NCBI GenBank assembly: GCA_964617625.1
Contig: CAZTZL010000006.1
Coordinates: forward strand, 1 to 64,000
Length of the DNA: 64,000 bases
Origin: CAZTZL01 sp964617625
GTDB taxonomy: Bacteria > Zhuqueibacterota > QNDG01 > DSAB01
Direction of reading: 5' to 3'
In this document: positions 19,611-28,308 of the stretch, in pieces
Layout: the number at the start of each line of letters is the position of its first letter
Numbering within the stretch: the stretch's first letter is position 1
Program-made: the position numbers and the translations under genes
The notes under the pieces: model-generated
Database searches by the model: none
The model's input: the letters and a program-made list of their open reading frames with translations, nothing else
What the model was told of the DNA's origin: nothing

Positions 19611-21901
19611 GTTTTATCCTGATTGCTAATAACTTTTGGTTCCAAAAACTTCGGTTTCAGGATCAGACACAACGCCGGAACAAGCACGAGAGCGCCTATC
19701 AGACAGGCTAAAATTGAAACAATAACGAGAAATCCAAAAAACTGAACCGGAAGAAAGCTTGAAAAAAGAAGCACTGTAAAACCCACAATGACTGAAAAAG
19801 CATTGAAAATAATGCCGCGTCCGGTAGTGGTCAGTGTCTTTTTTACAGCCGGAACATAGTCCAACCCGGCTTTTCGTTCTTCCCGATACCGCCATAAAAA
19901 ATGGATCGTATAGTCCACACCCACACCGATCATGATCGAACTGAGTATGGCATTGACGATATTCAATTCGATGCCGAAGACTCCCATCAATCCGAATAAA
20001 ATCAGAATCGAAAGCGCCAAAGGGACAGCTGCAATTAAACCAGCCACAGCCGAACGAAAGAGAATCATCAGTAACAGGGCAACCACGGCGGTGGCCATAA
20101 AAAGAGAAAGTATCTGTCCGTTCACGACTGCCTTGGCCAGATCGGACAAAACCACACCGAATCCACCGACAAGCAACACATCAGGATCGCTCTTAACGAG
20201 GTTCTTTATGCGTTCCACAACGCGTCTCAGCACAACCGTGCTTGTTTTATTGATTCGCGCGGTAACGATTGCATGCTTAAAAGGAAAATCTACAAGTTTC
20301 TCAAGATCATCCGGATTTCCGCTCATTGAGTAGAGTTCAAAATATTGAGCCACGCCGTTCCGCGTTTTTGGGATTTGATTATACATGGGTTCACCCGGAT
20401 CATTCAAAGCCCGGCTCATCTGACGGATGACACGCGCAATGGATGTGGTATTTCCCACTTCTTCCATTGTTTCAAGCGAATGTTCCATCGCATCCATTTT
20501 TTGTATGATTTCAGGGTCTTTGATATCTCCCTGATAGACTATGGAAATATTTTGAGATCCCCCCAGATGGGTGTCAATGAGATTATTCACCAGAACCACA
20601 GGATTGTCCTGCTGGTAATATCCGTTGGGATTGGTGTCCACGACGACAAAGAATACGCCCACTGCGGAGACAATGGACAGAATAGAGGCTGTGATAATGA
20701 TCCATTTTGGCTTTTCAGATACCAATCTGCCGAAGAACCAGAGCAGCCGTTCGATGACCGGTTTCTTTTTATGACCGTCCGAAATATGGGCAAGCACGGG
20801 TCTGGAAGGGGGGAGCAGGGACATGATTGCCGGTATTAAAAACAGGCTGGCAAGCAGAGCGAAAAAAATTCCGAAAGCTGTTAATACCCCCAGTTGTTTT
20901 GCGGGAATTAAGATATGCCCTAAAAGACAGAGCATGCCTGCCATCGTCGTTAATCCTGTCAACAGGACCGGTTTCCCCAAACTTTGAAACATGCGCTTTG
21001 CCAGTTCTTTTCTCGAGAAATGATTGGAAGGAACATTGTCCTCTTGATATTTCGCGATCATGTGAATTCCGTAATCATTGGCTACAGCGATCAGAAAGAT
21101 GGGAAGAATCGTTGTCACCATGTGAATCTTCCAACCAATGAGGGAGATCAATCCTATTGATGCCAGAATGGACATCAGTACAATGACGAAAGGCAATACG
21201 ACACCGCGGAGCCTTCGGAAACAGACGAATAAAAAAACGAGCATGATGAAAATACCAAGGGGCATGAGCTCGCGCATATCGTGTTTGATATTCACACCGA
21301 TCGCAGCGCGCGTTACCGGAAGTCCACCCAGCATGACCTTCTCTTTCCCGGGTGTCTTTGAAATAATTTCCTTGAATTTGGGAAGGATTTCATCGTCCCG
21401 GACATCGTTTTTCAGCATAGCGATGATCGCCGTAATTGTGAAGTCTTTGGAAATGACACTTCCATACACCATGTCGTTGTCGCGGATGGTTTTCCGAAGG
21501 ATTTCCCGATCCTCCTCATTCTTCGGTATTTGATTAACGGCCGGTTCCACTATCATGGTTCCATCTTCTCCGCGAATGGATTTCAATTCGAAAATTGAGA
21601 GAACCTTCTCGACCTCTTTTATTCGTTTGATTTTTCTTGATAATTTTTCCACCCTTTTCAATGTTACTGGATTTAACACATCATCCGTCTGGATCAATAC
21701 CATGAGCATTTCCGTGCCGCCGAAAATTTCTTCAATGGTATCGGTGTCCATGCGGGAAGGCATATTTTTGGGGAGCTGGCTCTTGATGTCCGTGTCTATT
21801 TCGACTCTCGGTATGAGCAGAGTAAAACCGACTGTGGTCAGTATAAATATTGCAATCACAATCCATCGATACTGAATGATACGATCGGCCAATGTTTTCA
21901 T
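19571..21901 (-). CDS. MMPL/RND family exporter
   Basis: A 776-residue protein with the duplicated RND layout: a membrane helix at the N-terminus, a large periplasmic loop, a six-helix bundle with the sterol-sensing-like VANDYGIHMIAKYQE motif (about 275-290), a second loop and a second bundle with GVGVDYTIHFLWRYREE (about 675-691). This matches the hydrophobe/lipid exporter subgroup (MMPL, HpnN-like) rather than drug-efflux AcrB, which is longer. It most likely moves lipids or other hydrophobic compounds across the periplasm with the adjacent LolA-like and DUF1302-like proteins. The C-terminal residues are coded by a palindromic repeat. Confidence 0.85.
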   Translation of the reverse strand: MKTLADRIIQYRWIVIAIFILTTVGFTLLIPRVEIDTDIKSQLPKNMPSRMDTDTIEEIFGGTEMLMVLIQTDDVLNPVTLKRVEKLSRKIKRIKEVEKVLSIFELKSIRGEDGTMIVEPAVNQIPKNEEDREILRKTIRDNDMVYGSVISKDFTITAIIAMLKNDVRDDEILPKFKEIISKTPGKEKVMLGGLPVTRAAIGVNIKHDMRELMPLGIFIMLVFLFVCFRRLRGVVLPFVIVLMSILASIGLISLIGWKIHMVTTILPIFLIAVANDYGIHMIAKYQEDNVPSNHFSRKELAKRMFQSLGKPVLLTGLTTMAGMLCLLGHILIPAKQLGVLTAFGIFFALLASLFLIPAIMSLLPPSRPVLAHISDGHKKKPVIERLLWFFGRLVSEKPKWIIITASILSIVSAVGVFFVVVDTNPNGYYQQDNPVVLVNNLIDTHLGGSQNISIVYQGDIKDPEIIQKMDAMEHSLETMEEVGNTTSIARVIRQMSRALNDPGEPMYNQIPKTRNGVAQYFELYSMSGNPDDLEKLVDFPFKHAIVTARINKTSTVVLRRVVERIKNLVKSDPDVLLVGGFGVVLSDLAKAVVNGQILSLFMATAVVALLLMILFRSAVAGLIAAVPLALSILILFGLMGVFGIELNIVNAILSSIMIGVGVDYTIHFLWRYREERKAGLDYVPAVKKTLTTTGRGIIFNAFSVIVGFTVLLFSSFLPVQFFGFLVIVSILACLIGALVLVPALCLILKPKFLEPKVISNQDKTPPFLFPPSRGEK

Positions 21902-21933
21902 TCCAGATTCCTTATTAATAAGATTTCATTTTT

Positions 21934-22033
21934 NNNNNNNNNNNNNNNNNNNNNNNNNNNNNNNNNNNNNNNNNNNNNNNNNNNNNNNNNNNNNNNNNNN
22001 NNNNNNNNNNNNNNNNNNNNNNNNNNNNNNNNN
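21934..22033. other. assembly gap (100 N)
   Basis: Exactly 100 N between MMPL and barrel genes. The flanks are low-complexity repeats of ATTTCATTTTT type, a likely cause of the break. True length unknown. Confidence 0.98.
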
Positions 22034-22147
22034 ATTTCATTTTTCATTTTAATATGACATTTTGATTTTTCCATTTTCATATTTGGTTTTATTATTCAAA
22101 TTTTTAGATACTTGAATTCACGATAAACAACTCGTTTATTTTTGTAT

Positions 22148-23467
22148 TTAGAACGATGTTTTCAATTCAACAAAAAATGAGCTCAGTGATTCATCGATGG
22201 TTCCGAAGAGTGTGTTCTCCGGTCCCGAATACAACTCCGCACCAATCTTCATTGTCAACGCATCGGTTAAACTGTACGAAATAAGCGGACGGAAAAGCCC
22301 CTCTTCCGTTGTGAAGCTGTAATATCGTATGATTTCAATATTCAGGGTTTCGTGAAATAATGCTAAAGACGGACGCAAGAAAACAGCGTGACTGATTTCG
22401 TCCTGCTGAGAAGAGATCATGCGATTTTTTATTTCAAGTTCGTCCAATGGTGATCTAGTGGGTTTAAATTCTTTAAAGTTAATCACGTACCGGCCGATAT
22501 ATTGAACGACTACACTGAAATCACCTTTTGTTTTGTCCATTCCCAGGACGTATTGAATATCGGGATTTGGGATATGGGGATTGGATTCGGATTGGTAATC
22601 CTCAACAGGATCACGATAGGCCGTTTCACCACGGAAACCAAACGATCCGAGTGTGGTCGAAAAGTCACATCCCAGGACCTGCATTTTATAGGGTTTGGTG
22701 ACAACCGTGGCGATAAAACTCGTAAGATCGAATGAAGAGACGAAAATACCCGGCAGGGGCATATATCCGCGGAAAAAGGAAATCGATCCGTCGAACCGGC
22801 TCAATTCGAGATCGATTTTCAAAGCCACCGAGCTGTTCTTGAAATTCGCATCCGGATTATCCGCACCGCCCATTCTGACAAAGTCCGGGAAGGGGATCAG
22901 CTGGATGGGCAGCACGGAAGGGGCATACTGCGGTACCCAGATTCCTTCGACGCGCAGGGGGTGACAATGATACAAAGTCCGAACGAGAAAATTTCCCTCT
23001 CTGCGGTCGTCCTCATCCGTGGAACGAGCCAGCATGTTTTGAGGTGTGATGTTGTTGGTTGGATTGAATCCATCGGCCCGTCCCCAGACTACGATTTGAT
23101 GTCCCAGATGAAAATCCAGATTCCCGACATAGGCGCTGGTATAACCTTCCCGCAGGTTAAATTCTGACAGGGTTTGATTAAATTCAGATCCTCGGCGGAA
23201 CCGGATTTCTGCAAACCCGTCTCCAAATCTTCCTTTTCGGGCCTTTATTTTCAAACCCAGTTCACCATATCCGGATTTCATCTCAAAATCTTCTTTATCC
23301 ACAACTTTACCGCCGAAAAATGCCCCTCGTATAAAACCGTTCAATTCATATGAAATACTGGGTAGCAATATCCCGGATTCCGAGGATCCCTCTTCATCAT
23401 TGAAAAAGTCCTGCGGGTATGCCGATCCAATAAAAATCAGTGACAGGATGAGAATAATTCGAATCAT
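22148..23467 (-). CDS. DUF1302-like outer membrane beta-barrel protein
   Basis: A 439-residue protein with signal peptide (ending SAYPQ), alternating amphipathic strands throughout and a C-terminal phenylalanine, as expected of an outer membrane barrel. The GHQIVVWGRADGFNPTNNI segment (about 142-160) is a hallmark of the DUF1302 type, which commonly travels with a DUF1329/LolA-like protein and an MMPL exporter; both are adjacent here. It may be the outer membrane end of a lipid export route (inference). AAAGGA lies 8 bases before the start. Confidence 0.7.
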   Translation of the reverse strand: MIRIILILSLIFIGSAYPQDFFNDEEGSSESGILLPSISYELNGFIRGAFFGGKVVDKEDFEMKSGYGELGLKIKARKGRFGDGFAEIRFRRGSEFNQTLSEFNLREGYTSAYVGNLDFHLGHQIVVWGRADGFNPTNNITPQNMLARSTDEDDRREGNFLVRTLYHCHPLRVEGIWVPQYAPSVLPIQLIPFPDFVRMGGADNPDANFKNSSVALKIDLELSRFDGSISFFRGYMPLPGIFVSSFDLTSFIATVVTKPYKMQVLGCDFSTTLGSFGFRGETAYRDPVEDYQSESNPHIPNPDIQYVLGMDKTKGDFSVVVQYIGRYVINFKEFKPTRSPLDELEIKNRMISSQQDEISHAVFLRPSLALFHETLNIEIIRYYSFTTEEGLFRPLISYSLTDALTMKIGAELYSGPENTLFGTIDESLSSFFVELKTSF

Positions 23468-23504
23468 GGACGTTTTCCTTTCAAAGGGATAACAGATATT
23501 CAGG

Positions 23505-24302
23505 CTACTCCGGATATTTTTGCATGAGTTCTTCTGCCTGACGTTTCACCCATGTATCCACAGCCAGTCCGTGTTTGATTTCTGTCGTATTCAGGATTTC
23601 TGTCAGCAGTTTTCGAGCGCGCTCATCCTTGTTGTTTGCGAATAGTACCTCGGCCAAATACAATTTATTCAGCATATTCTCCGGGGCAATCTCATAAGCT
23701 TTCTCGAGATATTCGAGCGACTTTTTTTTGGAAGGCCAATTCATGAGAAGCGGAATTCTGGGCACTTTAAAATACAATCTCCCCAGCATGCGGTAGCCCC
23801 CGCCGTCGAGACAGGTGTCGTCCAATGCGATGGTTTTTTCTGCATAATATTTGACTCTGCCCGGAACTCCCTTTCGTGCGGCCGTGAGTGTACTGTGAAC
23901 TTCGCCCCAATACCCCCAAAGAATGCCCAGCCAGCAGTGGATTTCTGCAGATTTGGGGAATTCATCAAGATATTTTTCTCCTATTTCAATGCCTTTTGAG
24001 AAAATTTGTTTTTTATCGCTATTGTCCTTTGTCGTGAAATTACCCTTAAAATAATAGGCGCGCAGCAGTTTCCAGAGGGCCTCCTGCTTTTTGGAGGAAT
24101 CAGCGTTCGTATCGAATTCGTTTTGATAGAGCGAAATGGCTTCATTAACATTATCGGAATCAGCGAGCAATTCTGCTGCATTAAATATCGCATTCCTTTG
24201 TTCAAAAAGACTGTCCGCTTTCGTCATGGAATCTTCGGCAAGGGAATGAGAAAAAAGTGCATAAAAAATAATCAAGTTAAACGCGAGTATAGTATGCTTC
24301 AT
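23505..24302 (-). CDS. periplasmic TPR protein, first gene of the exporter operon
   Basis: A 265-residue protein with signal peptide (ending SHSLAEDS) and TPR-like helices (ALWKLLRAYYFKGNF, AEIHCWLGILWGYWGE, KLYLAEVLFANNKDERARKLL). Start chosen at 24302, preceded by GGAG at 8 bases, rather than the upstream ATG at 24323. It precedes the barrel gene by 37 bases and may act as assembly or docking factor for it. No precise family recognised. Confidence 0.65.
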   Translation of the reverse strand: MKHTILAFNLIIFYALFSHSLAEDSMTKADSLFEQRNAIFNAAELLADSDNVNEAISLYQNEFDTNADSSKKQEALWKLLRAYYFKGNFTTKDNSDKKQIFSKGIEIGEKYLDEFPKSAEIHCWLGILWGYWGEVHSTLTAARKGVPGRVKYYAEKTIALDDTCLDGGGYRMLGRLYFKVPRIPLLMNWPSKKKSLEYLEKAYEIAPENMLNKLYLAEVLFANNKDERARKLLTEILNTTEIKHGLAVDTWVKRQAEELMQKYPE

Positions 24303-24475
24303 TTTATATTCTCCATTATCCATATTAAGAAAACCTGTTTAATTTAAAAACAATATACAATCTATCATCATTAAATTCAATACTGTTTCCGTTTTATTTG
24401 GCAGAAGCGAATGGCTGGAGGAATTATTTTCTTGAAATTAAAAATGACCTGCAATTCGATTATATAAATGAGTGC

Positions 24476-24505
24476 TTGACATTTTAATCGAATTCTGTTT
24501 ATATT
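24476..24505 (+). promoter_or_regulatory. sigma70-like promoter for the duplicated-domain lipoprotein
   Basis: TTGACA (24476-24481), 18-base spacer, TATATT (24500-24505), about 38 bases before the ATG at 24543. Confidence 0.6.
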
Positions 24506-24542
24506 ATTAAAATTCAAAATATGAATATCGTTGACAAGGTCT

Positions 24543-26051
24543 ATGAAAAATATACTCTATTCTGTTTTAGCGGTTGTCATTTTACTGCTTATCCATTGTA
24601 ACATCGATCATGGTCTCGAACCCGTACGCAGTGGCATTCGGGGAAAAATCACATTTACCGGTGAATGGCCTGTCCAGCCAGGGGAATTACGGCTGGTATC
24701 CGCGACCCGATTTCCTCCTGCTGATATTAATGACCTGATTTTAGGAGAACCGATTCCCATAGATGTATCGTCTTATTCATACTCCTTTTATCTGGAACCG
24801 GGGAATTATAAAATCGTGGGAGCAGCATGGAGAAAACAGGAAGCGGCCTGGGAATTTTCAAGTATCTGCGGATTGTATTTTGAAGGATCTGATTCTTTAA
24901 TGCCCGGCGCAATTGTAATTCCTTCGGATACATCTGTCATTGAGGAAATCAATTTTTCCGTGGATCGGTCTAAAATAAGAAGAACTGACCAAGCCAGGAT
25001 TTTAGGAACGGTACAATTTAACGGTGTTTGGCCGGCTTCGTTTACGAGCGCCATTGTGGTTGCATCCCCCCGTGATCCGATGTCGGAATCAATTTCCCTC
25101 CTGGATTTGAGCTATAGCAGTGTTATTCCGCGCGGTACGCAATCTTTCGAATATACGATCAATGCCTATCCGGCGACTTACCAGGCGATTGCAATTTTAT
25201 TTTTTAAAGGTGATCAGCCTCTCACGGTTGATGATCTCTACTATTCCCAGAACATCGGAGGTGTCGTTATCAAGGAACTGATCGTATCCGAGAATGAAAC
25301 GATAAGCGGTCCCGATTTCAATGTCCAAATGGAATCCGTACAGAGCGGTATTCAGGGAACCGTGACTTTTACCGGGGCCTGGCCCGCCACTGCAGAGGAA
25401 GTGCGACTAATTGCCGCAACGACCTTCCCGCCGAATTTTGAGGAGATTATTATCGGTGAATCCATCCCTGTAGATGCAGCTTCCTATGATTATCTGTTCT
25501 CGCTGCGTCCGGATACCTACCGGATCGTCGGTGTGGCCTGGCGGGCGGAAGGAACGAACTGGGATATTTTAAGTATTTGCGGATTCTATTTTGCCGGGGA
25601 AGATTCGCTTGCTCCCGGCCAGGTTGTTATCCCTTCGGATATCTCGGTTGTCGATCACATCGATATCAGTGTGAACCGGTCCAAAGCTAGAAAAATAACC
25701 GACACAAAAATCATCGGTTCGATAACGTTTAACGGCACGTGGCCGGCAGATGTTACTGAAGTACGTGTCATTGCCTCGACACGATTTTCTATTATTCCCA
25801 TTGAAATGCCAACGCTTCTGGATCTGGCTTTCAGTGACGTGATCCGGCCGGGAATCGCATCTTTCGATTATGAGATCAAAGCGTTTCCGGGAACATTTGT
25901 GGCTACGGGGGTGATTTTTTTCCGCGAGGGGCAGACACTGTCCATCGATGACATTTTTTATTCGGCGGAAGTCGGCGGGCTGAATGTCGATCCGTACGAT
26001 GTCCCGGAAGATGCAACCGTGGCCGGACCGGATTTTAACATCCAATTCTAA
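24543..26051 (+). CDS. putative lipoprotein with duplicated two-domain unit, family unknown
   Basis: A 502-residue exported protein. The signal segment ends LLLIHC, an imperfect lipobox (His before Cys), so lipidation is uncertain. The rest is a tandem duplication with a period of about 238 residues, each copy made of two related beta-rich halves: half A begins SGI(R/Q)G(K/T)(I/V)TFTG(E/A)WP (about 28 and 266), half B begins (I/L)G(T/S)(V/I)(Q/T)FNG(V/T)WP (about 152 and 389). All four may derive from one ancestral Ig/CNA-B-like domain. No catalytic motif seen. The ATG at 24543 is preferred to the TTG at 24531. It converges on the ASST array, ending 26 bases from it. Confidence 0.55.
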   Translation: MKNILYSVLAVVILLLIHCNIDHGLEPVRSGIRGKITFTGEWPVQPGELRLVSATRFPPADINDLILGEPIPIDVSSYSYSFYLEPGNYKIVGAAWRKQEAAWEFSSICGLYFEGSDSLMPGAIVIPSDTSVIEEINFSVDRSKIRRTDQARILGTVQFNGVWPASFTSAIVVASPRDPMSESISLLDLSYSSVIPRGTQSFEYTINAYPATYQAIAILFFKGDQPLTVDDLYYSQNIGGVVIKELIVSENETISGPDFNVQMESVQSGIQGTVTFTGAWPATAEEVRLIAATTFPPNFEEIIIGESIPVDAASYDYLFSLRPDTYRIVGVAWRAEGTNWDILSICGFYFAGEDSLAPGQVVIPSDISVVDHIDISVNRSKARKITDTKIIGSITFNGTWPADVTEVRVIASTRFSIIPIEMPTLLDLAFSDVIRPGIASFDYEIKAFPGTFVATGVIFFREGQTLSIDDIFYSAEVGGLNVDPYDVPEDATVAGPDFNIQF

Positions 26052-26077
26052 CCGGATAAAATTCCGCAGTATTAATT

Positions 26078-28303
26078 TTACTTTATCAAGATCATCTTGT
26101 GCATTTGCGAGAAGGAATAAGTCTGCAGTCTGTAGATGTAAACCCCGCTGGGCAGATTCGAGCCGTCAAATGTGACCCGATAGGATCCCGCTTTTCTGTA
26201 TCCATTCACCAATGTTTTTATTTCCCGGCCTAACAGATCGTATACTTTCAGTATAACTTTTTCATTTTTGGGCAGTTCAAAAGCGATCTCTGTCGATGGA
26301 TTGAAGGGGTTGGGGTGGTTGTGATTTAGTTTGAATTTGATCGGTATGAATTTGCTATCCGATACGTTGGATTCAATGATTTCCTGGAACGAAACATTAT
26401 CCAGGTAGACATTCCCATCCGATTGCCCGCAGTTGAAAACGACGCGGGCGTTGAGATCGTTAGAGTATGACATTGTAAATTCATATTCGAAATGCTGTTT
26501 TTGTGTTGAAAGGGATGAGCTGCCAATCTGTCCGTAATTGGTATTTGGCTCAGAATTTTTCTCTATCTTGGCTTCAATGAACCGACTGTGGTCGCAATAG
26601 GCATCGAACTCAAAGAGATAGGTTCTGCCACTGATCAGTTCTATATTTTCCTGAAGCAGCTGTACGTCCCAAAGATTTGTTCCGCCGTTGCTGATAAGAA
26701 TATGATATTGTCCCAGATCGTCGATCGAACTGGTCGCAGAAGCGCCTGATTGTTTTATTAATGACCAGCCGATTTTGCCGCTGGAAAAATCTCCATTTGA
26801 AATCATGTTTTGTCCGGGATCGATAAACGAAGTATAAACCTGTTCTTCATTTGAATAACCGCTCTCATTTCCGTATGGGTCTACTGCCGTGACTTGAAAA
26901 TACCAATCTGTCCGGTTTTGCAGGCCACTTAAAAATACATAAGTTTCCCGGCTTGTTGTGACGAGTATTTCAGGATTCGTCTGTGTGTCCCCGTAAATAT
27001 TATAATGATCCACACTGTTGTCCCCGAATTTATTGAAAATGAGGATGATTCCGGTGTGGTAAGATTCAGCAATCAAATAGGGCGTCAGGGACATGCCTTC
27101 CCATTCGAAACGCCGAACCCGATTGGCAGATGTGTTGGAGATTTCGAATTCATAAACGATTTCGTTGTTCGAATCCACTTCGCATGCCCAAAGCGATTGG
27201 CTATCGGGCCAGTTGATAAATGTGTTGCCGTTGGGAAGACGCTGCACGTTGCCCATCATATATGAATATCTGTCCGGATCGTGCCGAAATTCCCATACTT
27301 TTTGGGCGGTTTTATTTATCGGATCGATCTTGTATTCCACAGCGCGCGAGAATAGGGGATGAAGATAATTCCCGTTATCAAATAGCGTATAGTAATTCGG
27401 TTTCCCGGGGACGGGCCGGGCATCGTGCTGGTAGGAAAAACCGATGGATTCGTCGATAAAAATAAATTGATTGTGGATGCCTCCGAGCCGCCAGATCATC
27501 TCTCCCGTTTTACGATCGATTTTGGTGATTTCGTTCAAGTGGCGGCTGGAAATAATCAAGTTGTCGTCATAATCCACCGCAATGGAGTTCATGTGCACAT
27601 AGTCGATCATCGAGGATCTGAGGTCGATATTGTTCGCGTCTTCCATATTAAAATGCTCATAGCTGTACCACTCGAGACAGACGTTGTTGTTTTCGTCCAA
27701 TTCCTGAATGTAGTTTTCAACGACCGTGGCATTTTTAGATCCGCCGGGGATGATCTGGCTCATGTCTTTTTTCGTTGAATCCTGGCAGATAAAGAGCGAA
27801 TGCCCATTGGCAAGGAGGAGGAGTTCGTGTGCGTCGGCAGTGTACCCGTTTTGACAGGTCAGTGTGTCTGTTTCCAAATAGTTGTGATCGAGTGCGATGT
27901 ATCGGTGCGGCCGGTAAAGGTGAAATGTCAGTGCATCGGTCGGCTGAAGTTTAAACTCACCGCTGCCATTATTTTCCAAGGGATATCTGCGGTAGAAATA
28001 GGGCGTGCCGTCATTCTCCATGATGACGATGTAGTTCCCTGCGTTTGTAAATGTCGAACCGAAAAATATTTTACCGGGAGCGGTTGGTCCGTTTTGATGA
28101 ATGACGATTTTCGGGAAATCGCTCGGAACTGTAACTCCGTTTATCGTGGTCACCTGCCCGACAGTTTTTCCCCGGCTGTTGTCGGTATGTGATGTTCCGG
28201 CATAAAGTATTGAAACAGCCAACGTTAAAAAAACTATCGTGACAGCATGAATCGATTTTTTCACCTTTGAGTCGATTGATTTTTCCTGGACAGCTTTCAT
28301 CAT
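26078..28303 (-). CDS. ASST-like secreted protein 1 (T9SS cargo), last of the array
   Basis: A 741-residue secreted protein, the last gene of the eleven-gene minus-strand array. After a signal segment comes an arylsulfotransferase-type propeller (about 50-420) opening NGVTVPSDFP, with DAHELLLLANG, VHMNSIAVDYDDNLIISSR, TKIDRKTGEMIWRLGG and YQHDARPVPG; then an FnIII-like segment (about 424-490), a CBM4/9-like domain (about 498-640, NGDFSSG...VYLDNVSF) and a T9SS type A domain (about 658-741). ASST enzymes transfer sulfate from a phenolic ester through an active-site histidine; His residues in HMNS and QH fit conserved ASST positions, but the acceptor His cannot be proven. Closest sibling is the neighbouring copy, five bases upstream. 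Confidence 0.75.
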   Translation of the reverse strand: MMKAVQEKSIDSKVKKSIHAVTIVFLTLAVSILYAGTSHTDNSRGKTVGQVTTINGVTVPSDFPKIVIHQNGPTAPGKIFFGSTFTNAGNYIVIMENDGTPYFYRRYPLENNGSGEFKLQPTDALTFHLYRPHRYIALDHNYLETDTLTCQNGYTADAHELLLLANGHSLFICQDSTKKDMSQIIPGGSKNATVVENYIQELDENNNVCLEWYSYEHFNMEDANNIDLRSSMIDYVHMNSIAVDYDDNLIISSRHLNEITKIDRKTGEMIWRLGGIHNQFIFIDESIGFSYQHDARPVPGKPNYYTLFDNGNYLHPLFSRAVEYKIDPINKTAQKVWEFRHDPDRYSYMMGNVQRLPNGNTFINWPDSQSLWACEVDSNNEIVYEFEISNTSANRVRRFEWEGMSLTPYLIAESYHTGIILIFNKFGDNSVDHYNIYGDTQTNPEILVTTSRETYVFLSGLQNRTDWYFQVTAVDPYGNESGYSNEEQVYTSFIDPGQNMISNGDFSSGKIGWSLIKQSGASATSSIDDLGQYHILISNGGTNLWDVQLLQENIELISGRTYLFEFDAYCDHSRFIEAKIEKNSEPNTNYGQIGSSSLSTQKQHFEYEFTMSYSNDLNARVVFNCGQSDGNVYLDNVSFQEIIESNVSDSKFIPIKFKLNHNHPNPFNPSTEIAFELPKNEKVILKVYDLLGREIKTLVNGYRKAGSYRVTFDGSNLPSGVYIYRLQTYSFSQMHKMILIK

Positions 28304-28308
28304 GCATT

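Noticed and set aside
21898..22080. Minus-strand open frame running through the 100-N gap
   Set aside because: It consists of gap characters and low-complexity flanks.
24531..24542. TTG start four codons upstream for the duplicated-domain protein
   Set aside because: ATG at 24543 begins a normal signal sequence and fits the promoter position better.
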